Of a stretch of DNA of 64,000 bases, positions 34,438 through 43,377 are shown piece by piece. The DNA is taken from contig DUSX01000017.1 in NCBI GenBank assembly GCA_012842395.1, positions 1-64,000 of the forward strand, in the 5' to 3' direction. Positions within the stretch are counted from its first letter, which is position 1. Each line of letters begins with the position of its first letter. The notes under the pieces were generated by a model. That model searched no databases, was not told the DNA's origin, and worked only from the letters and a program-made list of their open reading frames with translations. This DNA is from Bacillota bacterium (lineage in GTDB: Bacteria > Bacillota > SHA-98 > UBA4971). Both the position numbers and the translations under genes were made by a program.

Positions 34438-34639
34438 TCGCTGTTTCCTCCTCTGCAAGACAGGAAGACGCCGGATGTAGTATGTCCACCCACGTTTATG
34501 CTCTTTTCTAGCCCGCCCTCGAATATCCTTCTTGGCCGCAAGCCCGTCAGGCGAACGGACCCCCACACGGCACCGCAGCACCACGGCACCGCGCAATTCA
34601 GGATCTGCTTAGCGGCCAAGCCGCCCGAGGCCACACTGC

Positions 34640-35122
34640 TCAACCCGCGGCTTCGCCCCGGTGCGCAATGCGCGCGGCCGCCGCGCCGGCTATTCCTGCG
34701 ACCAGGTCATCGAGAAAGGTGTTGACTCTCGAGCCGGACCTGCCCGCTTGTGCGTTGAGCCCGCGAAGCACCCCCATTTTCCTTTTGTCCACGTACCCGA
34801 AATTCGTGAGCCCCACCGTGCCGTATATGTTCGTTATGCTGAGAGCCAGGATCTCGTCGACCCCGTATAAAGGGTCATCCGTTTTGACAAGCGATAGGAG
34901 TGGCTCCGGCAGTGCGTCGCTCTCGGCAAGCATGTCAAGGGCGATCCCCGTGAGCACGGCGTGCTGAACCTCCCTTTTCTCGAGGACCTTCTCGACACTT
35001 CTCAAGCACTCGTCCACGGTCAGATCCGGTCGATAGGGTCTTTGAAGCTCAACCACGATCCGGGCGATCTGCTCCAGCCGCACTCCTCGGGATGCGAGCA
35101 TATCCACCACCAAATCCTTCAC
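34640..35122 (-). CDS. pgpA: phosphatidylglycerophosphatase A family (YutG-like)
   Basis: This is a 160-residue protein of the PgpA family in the shorter YutG form known from Bacillus. Motifs are DMLASRGVRLEQIARIVVEL, REVQHAVLTGIALDMLAE, YGVDEILALSITNIYG, GLTNFGYVDKRKMG and NTFLDDLVAGIAGAAAARIA. The D-E-x-x-A and DD residues match the PgpA metal site. No membrane helix is obvious, as in YutG. GTG 35122 (VKDLVVDML) has GGGGAGAAGC upstream. It follows dnaE at 110 bp. Confidence 0.85.
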   Translation of the reverse strand: MKDLVVDMLASRGVRLEQIARIVVELQRPYRPDLTVDECLRSVEKVLEKREVQHAVLTGIALDMLAESDALPEPLLSLVKTDDPLYGVDEILALSITNIYGTVGLTNFGYVDKRKMGVLRGLNAQAGRSGSRVNTFLDDLVAGIAGAAAARIAHRGEAAG

Positions 35123-35232
35123 AATGCTTCTCCCCTTCCCACCGGGCGTGTCCGCCCTTCCTCGGTGCGCTACCATGTCCACTGCCTGAGATGCCTTCGC
35201 CGAACCGATTTCGAGTCCGCCCCAGCGCCTCC

Positions 35233-38200
35233 TCACCTACCGGTCCCGAGCGCTTGCCTCACCTCGTCTCGGCGCTCGCCCCCGGCAATGAGCGCGCTCA
35301 GGCTCTCCCTTGTTTCCGCAGATACCCACGTGTGCGGAGAAGTCGACACCACCGCTACCCCGACAGGCGTGGTCACTCGGAGAAAGACAGGGATTGTGCC
35401 GTTCCCGCCAGCGCCCTCGAGTTTCTTCTTCAGCCGCTCGAGCTTGGCCTTGGTGGTCGCCTCACCGTCCACCGGAATCACCACGGCGTCAGGGGAAAAC
35501 GGCAATACTGTGTTGGCGAGGAGTTTCGGCCCCTCTTCCTTCACGTCGAGCCTACCCTGCACCAGCACGATGGCATCCTCCGCTATGAACTTGAAGCACT
35601 CCTCGTAAACGCGCGGGAACACGACCACCTCGACCGAGCCCGTCAGGTCCTCCAGAGTGAAGAAGGCCATGGGCTGGCCAGTGTTCTTCGTGACGATCTT
35701 TCGGAACGCCGTGATGATCCCACCGACGGACACCTCGTCGCCGTCCGGGTGGTCGGCAAGCGTCGCCACCTGGGCGCTCACGTGTTCCCGCAGCTTCGGA
35801 GCGACTCCCTGCAGCGGGTGCCCCGACACGTACAGCCCGAGAAGCTCCTTCTCCATGGAGAGCCTCTCCCTCTCGCTGAACTCCGCCACGGACGGAAGCG
35901 GGACTTCGCTGGAAGCGAACTCGCCCTTCTCATCGAACAGATCGAAGAACGAGGCCTGCCCCTTTTCCCGCTCCCTGCGCCCGGCGGACGCCGCGTCGTA
36001 GGTGCTGTCGAGCACCATGAGGAGCGCCGCCCTCTTCGCGCCGGTGGAATCGAAGGCGCCGCAGCGTATGAGGCTCTCCAGGGCCTTCTTGTTGACCTCT
36101 CTGAGGTCCACCCTGTCGCAGAAATCCGCAAGGGACCTGAACCTGCCGCCGGCCGCCCGTGCCTCGATGATCGCCTGCACCGCTCCTCTTCCAACGTTCT
36201 TCACAGCGGCGAGGCCGAATCGAATCCTTCCCCCGACTGCCGTGAAGTCCTCAAGGCTCTCGTTGATGTCAGGCGGCAAGACCTCTATGCCTTTCTGGCG
36301 GCATGCGTCAACATAGAACGCGACCTTGTCGGAAGCGCCGGTCACGCTCGTGAGGAGAGCTGTCATGAACTCCACCGGATAGTGGACCTTGAGCCATGCC
36401 GTCCGGTATGAAATCATGGCGTAAGCCGCGCTGTGGCTCTTGTTGAAGCCGTACCCGGAGAAGAACTCCATGAGGTCGAACACCTGCGCCGCGGTCTCGT
36501 CGTCGACGCCGCGCTTTCTTGCGCCCTCCATGAACTTCTCTCGCTGCGCCGCGAGGACCTCGGGCTTCTTCTTGCCCATGGCCCGCCGCAGGATGTCCGC
36601 TTCCCCGAGAGTGAAACCGGCCAAGGTGCTCGCAACCATCATGACCTGCTCTTGGTAGAGCATGTTTCCGTAGGTCTCTTTCAAGACCGGCTCCAGGTCG
36701 GGGTGAGGATACTCGACAGGCTTCTCGCCGTGTTTTTGCTGGGCGAAGTCCTGGATGCGCCCCATCGGCCCGGGGCGACCGAGCGCCAGAATGGCGATGA
36801 TGTCCTCGAAGCACGTCGGCCGGACCTCGCGGAGAAGCCCTTGGAAGAGGCTGCTCTCGAGCTGAAACACGCCGAGCGAGTCGCCCTGTCTGAGCGCCTC
36901 GTATACGGCGGGATCGTCGAGGGGAATCTTGCTTATGTCAATATCCTCGCCACGCGTGCGGCGGATGATTTCAATGGCCTTGCCGATGACCGTGAGCGTG
37001 CGCAGCCCGAGGAAGTCCATCTTGAGGACGCCGATCTGCTCAAGGTCCTCCATGGCGAACTGCGTGGTGATGGCATCATCATTGGTCCGGTACAGAGGAA
37101 CGTGCTCCACCAGCGGGTCCTTCGAGATCACCACGCCTGCCGCGTGGACCGAGGCGTGCCTCGGCATCCCTTCCACGGCGCGCGCCATGTCTATGAGGTT
37201 CCTTACCTTCTCGTCCTGGTCATAGGCGGCTTTGAGCTCGGGGGACGATGCGAGGGCCTTCTCAATAGTCGTCCCGGGCTCTGTCGGAACCAGCTTGGCT
37301 ATCCTGTCCACTTCGTTGTACGGGAAGTTGAGCACGCGCCCAACATCGCGTATGGCCGCCCTCGCGGCCATGGTGCCGAAAGTGATGATCTGGGCGACCC
37401 TGTCGGATCCGTACTTCCTCGTTACGTAGTCGATGACCTCGCCACGCCGTTCGAAACAGAAGTCCACGTCGATATCGGGCATGGTCACGCGCTCCGGGTT
37501 GAGGAATCTCTCAAAGATCAAGCCGTACTTGATCGGGTCGATGTCGGTGATCCCAAGCGCGTAAGAGACGAGGCTGCCGGGCGCGGACCCGCGGCCGGGC
37601 CCCACGTAGATGCCCCTTTCCCTCGCGAACCTTATGAAGTCCCACACTATGAGGAAGTAGCCAGCATAGCCCATCTTGACTATTACGTCAAGCTCGTAGT
37701 TCAACCTTGCTACAAGATCCCCCGCTGCCTCGCCGTACCTTCTTTTCAGACCCTCCAAGCAGAGGTGCCTAAGATACGTCTCTTCCGTGTACCCCTCCGG
37801 GACCTCGAATGCGGGCACCGCGGACCTGCCGAATTCGAACTTGAAATTGCACCGCTCAGCGATGGCAAGAGCATTCTCCAGCGCTTCCGGCACGTCTTTG
37901 AATGCGGCTTCCATCTCCTCCGGGGACTTGAGGAAGAACTCGTCTGTGGGAAAGCGCAGGCGGTCTTTGTCATCGATGGTCTTCCCCGTTTGGATGCACA
38001 AGAGGACATCGTGCACTCGGGCGTCCTCGCGCCTCACGTAGTGGACATCGTTGGTCGCTACAAGAGGGATGCCAAGCTCGCGAGAGATCTCCATGAGCGC
38101 GGCGTTCACTTGGTCCTGCTCGCGGATGCCGTTGCTCTGGAGCTCCAGGTAGAAGTTATCGGGCCCGAACATTTCTTTGTACTCCGCGGCCTTGCGCTTG

Positions 38201-38664
38201 GCGCCCTCGCGGTTTCCCTGCAGGATAAGGGACGGGATCTCGCCCGCGAGACAGGCCGAGAGGACGATTATCCCGTCGCGGTGGCGATCGAGCGCTTCCA
38301 GGTCGACCCTAGGCTTATAGTAGAACCCGTCGACGAACCCAATGCTCGAGAGCTTCACAACGTTCCTGTAACCCGTGTCGTCCTTTGCCAGGACCACCAA
38401 GTGATGCTGGTCGTCGTCCACATGAGGGGTACGATCGTGCCGGCTCCTCTTCGCAACGTACAACTCGCAGCCGATGATAGGCTTTATGCCGTGCTTTTCG
38501 GCAGCCTTGTAGAACTCTATGGCCCCGTAGAGGACCCCGTGGTCCGTCATGGCAAGGGCCTTCACACCCACCTCGCGGGCCCTTGTCATGAGGTCGGGCA
38601 GCTTGCACGCCCCATCGAGGAGCGAGTACTGAGTGTGCAAGTGCAGGTGGGCAAACTCGCCCAT
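35233..38664 (-). CDS. dnaE: DNA polymerase III alpha subunit
   Basis: This is a 1143-residue replicative or lagging-strand polymerase of DnaE type. ATG 38664 has AAAGGGGAGGAG. It opens with the PHP domain (FAHLHLHTQYSLLDGACK), then the polymerase palm: YVGPGRGSAPGSLVSYALGI and the catalytic PDIDVDFCFERRGEVIDY. Also present are the fingers (NKSHSAAYAMISYRTAWLK), the duplicated HhH region and an OB domain near the C-terminus (VSVGGIITAFRKIVTKNTG). It lacks the PolC 3'-5' exonuclease. It is first gene of the dnaE-pgpA-accDA-pfkA-pyk block; a promoter and an inverted repeat precede it. Confidence 0.97.
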   Translation of the reverse strand: MGEFAHLHLHTQYSLLDGACKLPDLMTRAREVGVKALAMTDHGVLYGAIEFYKAAEKHGIKPIIGCELYVAKRSRHDRTPHVDDDQHHLVVLAKDDTGYRNVVKLSSIGFVDGFYYKPRVDLEALDRHRDGIIVLSACLAGEIPSLILQGNREGAKRKAAEYKEMFGPDNFYLELQSNGIREQDQVNAALMEISRELGIPLVATNDVHYVRREDARVHDVLLCIQTGKTIDDKDRLRFPTDEFFLKSPEEMEAAFKDVPEALENALAIAERCNFKFEFGRSAVPAFEVPEGYTEETYLRHLCLEGLKRRYGEAAGDLVARLNYELDVIVKMGYAGYFLIVWDFIRFARERGIYVGPGRGSAPGSLVSYALGITDIDPIKYGLIFERFLNPERVTMPDIDVDFCFERRGEVIDYVTRKYGSDRVAQIITFGTMAARAAIRDVGRVLNFPYNEVDRIAKLVPTEPGTTIEKALASSPELKAAYDQDEKVRNLIDMARAVEGMPRHASVHAAGVVISKDPLVEHVPLYRTNDDAITTQFAMEDLEQIGVLKMDFLGLRTLTVIGKAIEIIRRTRGEDIDISKIPLDDPAVYEALRQGDSLGVFQLESSLFQGLLREVRPTCFEDIIAILALGRPGPMGRIQDFAQQKHGEKPVEYPHPDLEPVLKETYGNMLYQEQVMMVASTLAGFTLGEADILRRAMGKKKPEVLAAQREKFMEGARKRGVDDETAAQVFDLMEFFSGYGFNKSHSAAYAMISYRTAWLKVHYPVEFMTALLTSVTGASDKVAFYVDACRQKGIEVLPPDINESLEDFTAVGGRIRFGLAAVKNVGRGAVQAIIEARAAGGRFRSLADFCDRVDLREVNKKALESLIRCGAFDSTGAKRAALLMVLDSTYDAASAGRREREKGQASFFDLFDEKGEFASSEVPLPSVAEFSERERLSMEKELLGLYVSGHPLQGVAPKLREHVSAQVATLADHPDGDEVSVGGIITAFRKIVTKNTGQPMAFFTLEDLTGSVEVVVFPRVYEECFKFIAEDAIVLVQGRLDVKEEGPKLLANTVLPFSPDAVVIPVDGEATTKAKLERLKKKLEGAGGNGTIPVFLRVTTPVGVAVVSTSPHTWVSAETRESLSALIAGGERRDEVRQALGTGR

Positions 38665-38755
38665 ATGCTCCTCCCCTTTCGGCCCCTCACCCACGGGCGT
38701 CGCATGCCGCGCCCGCGCAATACGATGAGGGAGAGCCCATCCGGCAGTAGACGCC

Positions 38756-38779
38756 GATGGCGGGCTTATACCCGCCATC
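38756..38779 (-). promoter_or_regulatory. 9-bp inverted repeat in the dnaE leader
   Basis: GATGGCGGG and CCCGCCATC form a perfect stem with a 6-nt loop, just downstream of the predicted start of transcription. No U-tract follows, so it is not a terminator. It could be an operator or a 5' stabilising hairpin. Confidence 0.5.
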
Positions 38780-38790
38780 AGGTACTACAC

Positions 38791-38818
38791 ATTATATCAG
38801 TTCTCGTTTCCGGAGCAA
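38791..38818 (-). promoter_or_regulatory. sigma-A-type promoter for dnaE block
   Basis: Read leftward: TTGCTC, 16 nt, TATAAT (38791-38796, perfect -10). It lies about 130 bp upstream of the dnaE ATG. The spacing and hexamers fit a housekeeping promoter. Confidence 0.6.
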
Positions 38819-38888
38819 GTTCCTCCCCGTCGGGAGACCCTGGGGGTCGTGCCTTGGGAAAAGGTGGCATAAGGTGGGCCCGCCGGCC

Positions 38889-39350
38889 TCATTCGGATGG
38901 TAGCGGGGCTTTCAGCTCCGCAAACACGTTTCTGAAAGAAAAGGTGATGCTCTCGTGCCTGGGACGCGTACGTATCCCCTGGCATACGACGAAGTCGGGC
39001 CACGAGTCGTCCTTGAACCCGTCCACATGCACCTCCACCATGGCCATGAGCGGATTTGACACCATCGACGGCCTGACGACCGCCGCCCGTCCCCTGATGC
39101 CCACGGCTATGTTTCCTTCGTCAAGGACCGCTATCATCACCTGCCCGCGCCGCTGGATGTTGGCCAAGGCCATGCTGCGACGTTCCAAAGCCATCCTTAT
39201 GATGGTCCCAGAAACCGACGTTATGGTATTGACCGGGGTCGTCCACGGGTCGCCCCACTCGTCCACCGTGGCAACAACCGCCGTCACGCCTCGCCTGCCA
39301 AGCAGATCCGCCACCCTCTCGTCCAGCGGGCCAGGGGTAATGACCTCCAC
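38889..39350 (-). CDS. FMN-binding split-barrel (PNPOx-like) protein
   Basis: This is a 153-residue protein of the pyridoxamine 5'-phosphate oxidase-like split-barrel fold. Segments are LGRRGVTAVVATVDEWGDPW (substrate strand with the ATVDxxGxPxxxP pattern), NTITSVSGTIIRMALERRS, ANIQRRGQVMIAVLDEG, and AVGIRGRAAVV. Most such proteins bind FMN, F420 or heme. The exact role is unknown. The likely start is GTG 39350, preceded by TTGGGGG. It is monocistronic, with dnaE downstream. Confidence 0.7.
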   Translation of the reverse strand: MEVITPGPLDERVADLLGRRGVTAVVATVDEWGDPWTTPVNTITSVSGTIIRMALERRSMALANIQRRGQVMIAVLDEGNIAVGIRGRAAVVRPSMVSNPLMAMVEVHVDGFKDDSWPDFVVCQGIRTRPRHESITFSFRNVFAELKAPLPSE

Positions 39351-39422
39351 TGCATTCAGCCCCCAAGGAGCGACACGTAGCGACGCAGCCGCCCGCTGTT
39401 ATCAATATGCCCCGGGACTCGT

Positions 39423-39574
39423 AAGTATGTCGCCAAGAGTTCGCGCTACTTTTCGGCGGGGCGGTCCTGCCCAAGGCTATCGGCCTTGCCCGCTGGGGAC
39501 GGCGCGCCTCGTTCGAATTCGGCGCGCAAGCCTGCCGAGTTCTCCACGGCCCGTCGTGCAAGCACCGGCAACCC
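39423..39574 (+). repeat. MITE-like repeat, subfamily 2, direct copy
   Basis: This is the reverse-complement partner of 25415-25580, 14 kb away. It ends in GTCGTGCAAGCACCGGCAACCC, the arm shared by the whole family. The inverted pair flanks the macrodomain-to-dnaE segment, so recombination between the copies could invert about 14 kb. Confidence 0.75.
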
Positions 39575-39631
39575 AGCACTTGCTGGCAACAACGCGGACA
39601 CAGACGCGCCCACTTGGCAAGGCGACCGGCC

Positions 39632-39856
39632 TCACTCGGGCCGGTCTTCCTCTGGTTCATCCTCGGGGTTCGTCCACAGGTTCTCTTCCGGGGCTTTCCC
39701 AAGGACCTCCGACGCCTCGTCCTCGTTGACCTCGGTCATGAGCATGTCGAGGAAGTCCTTCTCGTCGACGTCCAACGTCCTCCTGGTCCTCTTCCCTGGG
39801 TTCCTTCTTGAAAGGCGCGGATCTCTTGAAGGCGACTTCGATGTCACGAGTATCAC
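39632..39856 (-). CDS. small acidic hypothetical ORF
   Basis: This is a 74-codon frame. The C-terminal half (LDVDEKDFLDMLMTEVNEDE, then EDEPEEDRPE) is acidic and protein-like. The first 30 residues are basic and may be out of frame: another frame over the same DNA reads RWDGDTRDIEVAFKRSAPFK, which also looks protein-like, hinting at a frameshift near 39760. GTG 39856 has only a weak GATGGGAC upstream. No family was recognised. Confidence 0.35.
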   Translation of the reverse strand: MILVTSKSPSRDPRLSRRNPGKRTRRTLDVDEKDFLDMLMTEVNEDEASEVLGKAPEENLWTNPEDEPEEDRPE

Positions 39857-39879
39857 CGTCCCATCTTAAAGTTTGCGCA

Positions 39880-41436
39880 TCACGCCTCCAACTTATCAAG
39901 GATCTCCTGGACAAGCGGGGACGGGTCCACCGGACCTGTGCCAAGCCTCGCGGCGAGCTCTTCGACCGGGAGACGCTGTCCCTCGGAGAACAGCTCGCGC
40001 AGCGCGGCCCCAGTTTCGGCGTAGGCGTACCAACGCTCGCCGAAGCGTCTCGTGAGGAAGTCCCTCAAGTGAGCCTCGAACATCCAAGCCTTCAAGTATC
40101 GGGCCACGTAGAACCCGTCGTCGACATCAGCGAGGTAGTCGGTCTCGGGATATTGAACTTTCAGTGCGTCCGTCAGAATGCTCGCGTACTCGCCGGGCAT
40201 CTCTGATAGCGACCCCCCACCATGCAGGCGAAGCTCATACAGAAGCTTCGCGGCGTATCGCCTCAACATGTACGCCTTGTGGAGCATGGCGTGCGCGCGG
40301 TACTCGTCGATGAAGGCGCCCGTCGTGTGTTCCGCGAGCCACCGCTCGTTGCAGGCAAGATACTCGAACAAGAATGCATACGCCTCCGTGACCGAGTTGT
40401 CCCCGAGCCACTTGTATTCGAAGTCGAGGTCTCGGCGGACGCTCCCGTAGTGCCACGCGTGGCCAGCCTCGTGAAGGATGCTGTGGTAGTCGTCATGGCC
40501 GCCATGAGGCATTATGACCAGCACGACTCGCGCGGGCACGTCAAGAGGCACCGAGAACGCGCGCGGGGACTTGCTGTCCCGCGGTTCAGCATCTATGTGT
40601 ATGTTGGGGTACTCGTCGTGCGGCAGCCCCATGGCCGCGACGGTTGATTCGAGGGTGGCCACGACCCTGTCTCCGCGGAACATGTCGTCGAAGCGTGCCC
40701 CACGGAAAAGAAAGGCAAGGTCGTGGCGCCTCACATCCTTGAGACGCATTCCGAGGATCGCAGAGGTGGCCTTTTCCATCGCACGCGTGTACACGGCGTC
40801 CGTCTCATCGAGAAAGGCTTCCATCATGGCGGCGAGCCCTTCCAGGTCCATGCCCCCAAGGTCGGCGCAGAACGACTTGTAGTCGGAGAACCCGAGGTCG
40901 CGCACGAGCGAGTGAAGCGTCTCCATTCGCTCTTCACGCTTGGGGTTTATCGCCTCGGTGACCTGCTGCCGCGCGGCCTCGAGCGCGGCCCGTGCCCGCT
41001 CGTTGGGTTCGTTGGCGAGCAGCACCTGAGACATGCGAAATGGGATCGTCCTCCCCTCGAACTCCACGACCGCCCGCGTCTCCGCGGACACGATGGCGTC
41101 CGTCAGCTCTCTCGTGGCCATGTCAAGGTACCCATGGCACGCAAACTCCGCGAGATATCTGACGCTCCTCGCGGTGTCCGACTCTACCTCGAACGATGCC
41201 AGACCACCGTTGCCCCCAACCGAGCGCTCTTGGGGCGCGGCAGAGCGGGACGCCGCCGCGTCTCGCAGATCTCTGAGGGCACGCTCCACCTCGGCCCTGG
41301 TGAACAGGTCGCTGTTCCTCTCATATATCGGCGCCGTGTCCAACGAGGCCTTCAGCCCAGCACCATTCCGGTAGAACTCCTCGTTCAGCTCGCGAAGAAA
41401 GCCCTCCGCTCGCCGCCGATACTCGTCGAGTTCCAT
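39880..41436 (-). CDS. M3-like zinc oligopeptidase
   Basis: This is a 518-residue metallopeptidase related to the M3 family (oligoendopeptidase F/thimet type). Zn-binding helix HEAGHAWH is near residue 345, with the third ligand in the downstream SVTEAYAFLFEYLA helix. The N-terminal helical half and the YARYLKAWMFEAHL region fit. It lacks a signal peptide, so it acts on peptides inside the cell. ATG 41436 has GGGAGGGG 5 nt upstream; a longer frame to 41454 is not needed. It follows the M29 peptidase by 14 bp in one operon. Confidence 0.85.
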   Translation of the reverse strand: MELDEYRRRAEGFLRELNEEFYRNGAGLKASLDTAPIYERNSDLFTRAEVERALRDLRDAAASRSAAPQERSVGGNGGLASFEVESDTARSVRYLAEFACHGYLDMATRELTDAIVSAETRAVVEFEGRTIPFRMSQVLLANEPNERARAALEAARQQVTEAINPKREERMETLHSLVRDLGFSDYKSFCADLGGMDLEGLAAMMEAFLDETDAVYTRAMEKATSAILGMRLKDVRRHDLAFLFRGARFDDMFRGDRVVATLESTVAAMGLPHDEYPNIHIDAEPRDSKSPRAFSVPLDVPARVVLVIMPHGGHDDYHSILHEAGHAWHYGSVRRDLDFEYKWLGDNSVTEAYAFLFEYLACNERWLAEHTTGAFIDEYRAHAMLHKAYMLRRYAAKLLYELRLHGGGSLSEMPGEYASILTDALKVQYPETDYLADVDDGFYVARYLKAWMFEAHLRDFLTRRFGERWYAYAETGAALRELFSEGQRLPVEELAARLGTGPVDPSPLVQEILDKLEA

Positions 41437-41450
41437 CGTTACCCCTCCCA

Positions 41451-42416
41451 TCACACTCGCAGCGTGCCCTCTTCGATCACCGTCACCCCGTCTACCACGA
41501 GCGTGGGCTTGAGGATTATGCCGTCCAGATGGCTCGGGACGTCGACCGTGCCCCCGAAGCTCACGTTGTTACCGATCGCAATATGCACGGTCCCGAGCAC
41601 CTTTTCATCCTCGAGCACCTTCCCGGTGATCACCGCGCGATCGTTGGTCCCCACTCCCAGCTCCGCGATATTCCTGGCAGGTCTCCCCAGCTGAGCTATG
41701 GCCTGCTCAAGCGCCCTCGCGGCTTCTCCCCCAGAGATCTCCGTCACATACCCCTCCTCCACCTTCATCCTGATATGGTCCTCGAGCACGCCTGCGCCAG
41801 CCATCGCGCCGTCCACGACGATCACCCCGGTCGCCGTGCCCTCCACTGGTGCTATGTATGCCTCGCCGGCCGGCAGGTTTCCAAAATCGCCCGGGAGACG
41901 GTATATCCCGGTGTCGGGGTGACCTGTGCGTCCTTCAAGGGACATGGTGATGTCGGTGCCTGAGGGGCTCACCACCCGAGCGGTCGTGCCCGACGTCAAG
42001 ATATCCGCGACCCTCTTGCTCAACTCGGCGATGCGGGCGTAGTCCGCCGACAGGGTGCGGATCATGGCGTCTCGTGTTATGCCCGGCAACGTAGCGATGC
42101 GCGCCCCCGCCGCGCACGCCTCCCGCCTCGCGGCGGTATGCGAGAGAGATTTGCTCGTAGGCGCGAGCACCACGTCCACCGACTTCATGATGCGCGCGAC
42201 CGCAGCGGGCGGTTCCTCACCGTTCCGCGCCCTTGGTATGATCTCAAGGAGCATCGCTTCTGCGCCGAGTGAGCGCGCCGCCTCCCATAGGGCATACCCG
42301 ATCTCCCTCAGCTTGTCGTCGGTCACGACAAGCACGCTTTCTCCCGCGGACACTCCCATGCACTGAGCGAGCGCCGTATGCGCGGCGCGGCGCAGGTCTT
42401 CGCTTGCAACAACCAC
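41451..42416 (-). CDS. M29-type aminopeptidase
   Basis: This is a 321-residue protein of the thermophilic aminopeptidase (AmpS/AmpT, M29) type, which removes N-terminal residues with Co/Zn. Features are GESVLVVTDDKLREIG, GTDITMSLEGRTGH, LPAGEAYIAPVEGTATGVIVVDG, ELGVGTND and GTVHIAIGNNVSFGG, with Glu and His metal ligands in EGTAT and VHIA. Family members often reach 400 residues, so this is the short subgroup. GTG 42416 follows GGGAGGG. It probably works with the M3 peptidase in peptide scavenging. Confidence 0.83.
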   Translation of the reverse strand: MVVASEDLRRAAHTALAQCMGVSAGESVLVVTDDKLREIGYALWEAARSLGAEAMLLEIIPRARNGEEPPAAVARIMKSVDVVLAPTSKSLSHTAARREACAAGARIATLPGITRDAMIRTLSADYARIAELSKRVADILTSGTTARVVSPSGTDITMSLEGRTGHPDTGIYRLPGDFGNLPAGEAYIAPVEGTATGVIVVDGAMAGAGVLEDHIRMKVEEGYVTEISGGEAARALEQAIAQLGRPARNIAELGVGTNDRAVITGKVLEDEKVLGTVHIAIGNNVSFGGTVDVPSHLDGIILKPTLVVDGVTVIEEGTLRV

Positions 42417-42776
42417 TCACGATCCCTCCCAGCTTGGTGTCGCCTGCCCTCTGCTCTCTACCTCGAACTTCTTCTATTCATACTGCATTGACTTCCACCT
42501 GTTGCCAGGGTCCTAGCTGTAGTATGGGTAGTGATTTCTCCTCCATACGCCGTTCTCCTCCACGCGGCCAGGTTCTTTCGACACTGGTTGTCCGGGAGGC
42601 GGCGGGCGCGCAGCTGCAACCTGGCGCGCAACTGCAACTTGGCGCGAGCCCGCACGGAGCGGGCGAACCTGTGCGGGCGAGCTTTCCTGCCGCTCATGAA
42701 GGCACATAAAGACGGGCAAAGACAAGATAATAATACTGACATCAACAGCCATGCATGTAAGGAGTGATGGTGGCAC
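42417..42776. other. intergenic between divergent genes
   Basis: About 360 bp. It contains a short imperfect tandem repeat at about 42605-42650 (GCGCGCAGCTGCAACCTG, then GCGCGCAACTGCAACTTG). Promoters for both flanking genes should be here. An AT-richer run TAATAATACTGACATC at 42728-42743 may hold the rightward -10. Confidence 0.4.
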
Positions 42777-43097
42777 ATGCCGAGAAAAGCCATGCGAGAT
42801 CTGTTCATCGACAGGAGGGTGGCGGTGGACCCGATTCCACTCGCCAGCAAGAAGAAAGGAACAATCATGTACAAGGGTCTCCTCTCCATGTGCGGGGCCG
42901 ATGCCGTGTATCTTTACTCAGGATACGGCGACAACTGGGAGAACGCGCGTTTCACCCCCATGACCAAGGTGGACGACGTTACCTGGTCAGCCGATGTGAC
43001 TGTGGAGGGGGACAAGACCTTCAACTTCTGCTTCAAGGACGGCGCAGACCACTGGGACAACAATTCCGGCCTCAACTGGGGCGTGGAGATAGTCTAG
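42777..43097 (+). CDS. stand-alone CBM25-like starch-binding protein
   Basis: This is a 106-residue protein. After about 38 N-terminal residues comes one carbohydrate-binding module: ADAVYLYSGYGDNWENARFT, then TWSADVTVEGDKTFNFCFKD and DHWDNNSGLNWGVEIV. The aromatic YGDNWEN and W-DNN-GLNW pattern is that of family 25 modules, which bind alpha-glucans. There is no catalytic domain and no signal peptide, so it may bind intracellular glycogen. AAGGAG lies 12 nt before ATG 42777. A second such protein is at 46459-46971. Confidence 0.75.
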   Translation: MPRKAMRDLFIDRRVAVDPIPLASKKKGTIMYKGLLSMCGADAVYLYSGYGDNWENARFTPMTKVDDVTWSADVTVEGDKTFNFCFKDGADHWDNNSGLNWGVEIV

Positions 43098-43135
43098 CCC
43101 CTGGCCTCACCGGGCCACGCTCAGACCGGATTCCC

Positions 43136-43189
43136 CGCGATTTGCTGCGGGCGCGCCTCCCGCGTGGGGCGGGTCCGCGGCAAATCGCG
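43136..43189. other. 15-bp inverted repeat with 24-nt loop
   Basis: CGCGATTTGCTGCGG (43136-43150) pairs with CCGCGGCAAATCGCG (43175-43189), with one mismatch. It lies between the CBM25-like gene and the DUF1614 gene. There is no T-tract; it may be an mRNA 3' stabiliser or a processing hairpin. Confidence 0.55.
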
Positions 43190-43222
43190 TCTCGTCGGCT
43201 CCATCATCGCACACGAATCGGT

Positions 43223-43228
43223 TATAAT
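43223..43228 (+). promoter_or_regulatory. -10-like hexamer for the DUF1614 gene
   Basis: A perfect TATAAT stands about 150 bp before the DUF1614 start in otherwise GC-rich DNA. The -35 region (TCCATC at 17 nt) is poor, so the call is weak. Confidence 0.35.
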
Positions 43229-43377
43229 AGTGGTGGTCGTCGCCGCGCCGGCCGGCGGCTCTTTCCGCCCGTTCATCGCCCGGCCGCAGTCCGCCCGCAA
43301 CGCGCTCGCCGCGCACCGGCACCACGGGCGGCTAGGGGCCCGCGCAATCCAGCGGCGGCCGAATGGAGGACGTGCCG

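Noticed and set aside
36433-39729. 1098-codon open frame on the plus strand opposite dnaE
   Set aside because: It is antisense to a complete DnaE with all motifs; long mirror frames are expected from high-GC codon bias. It has no ribosome site or domain.
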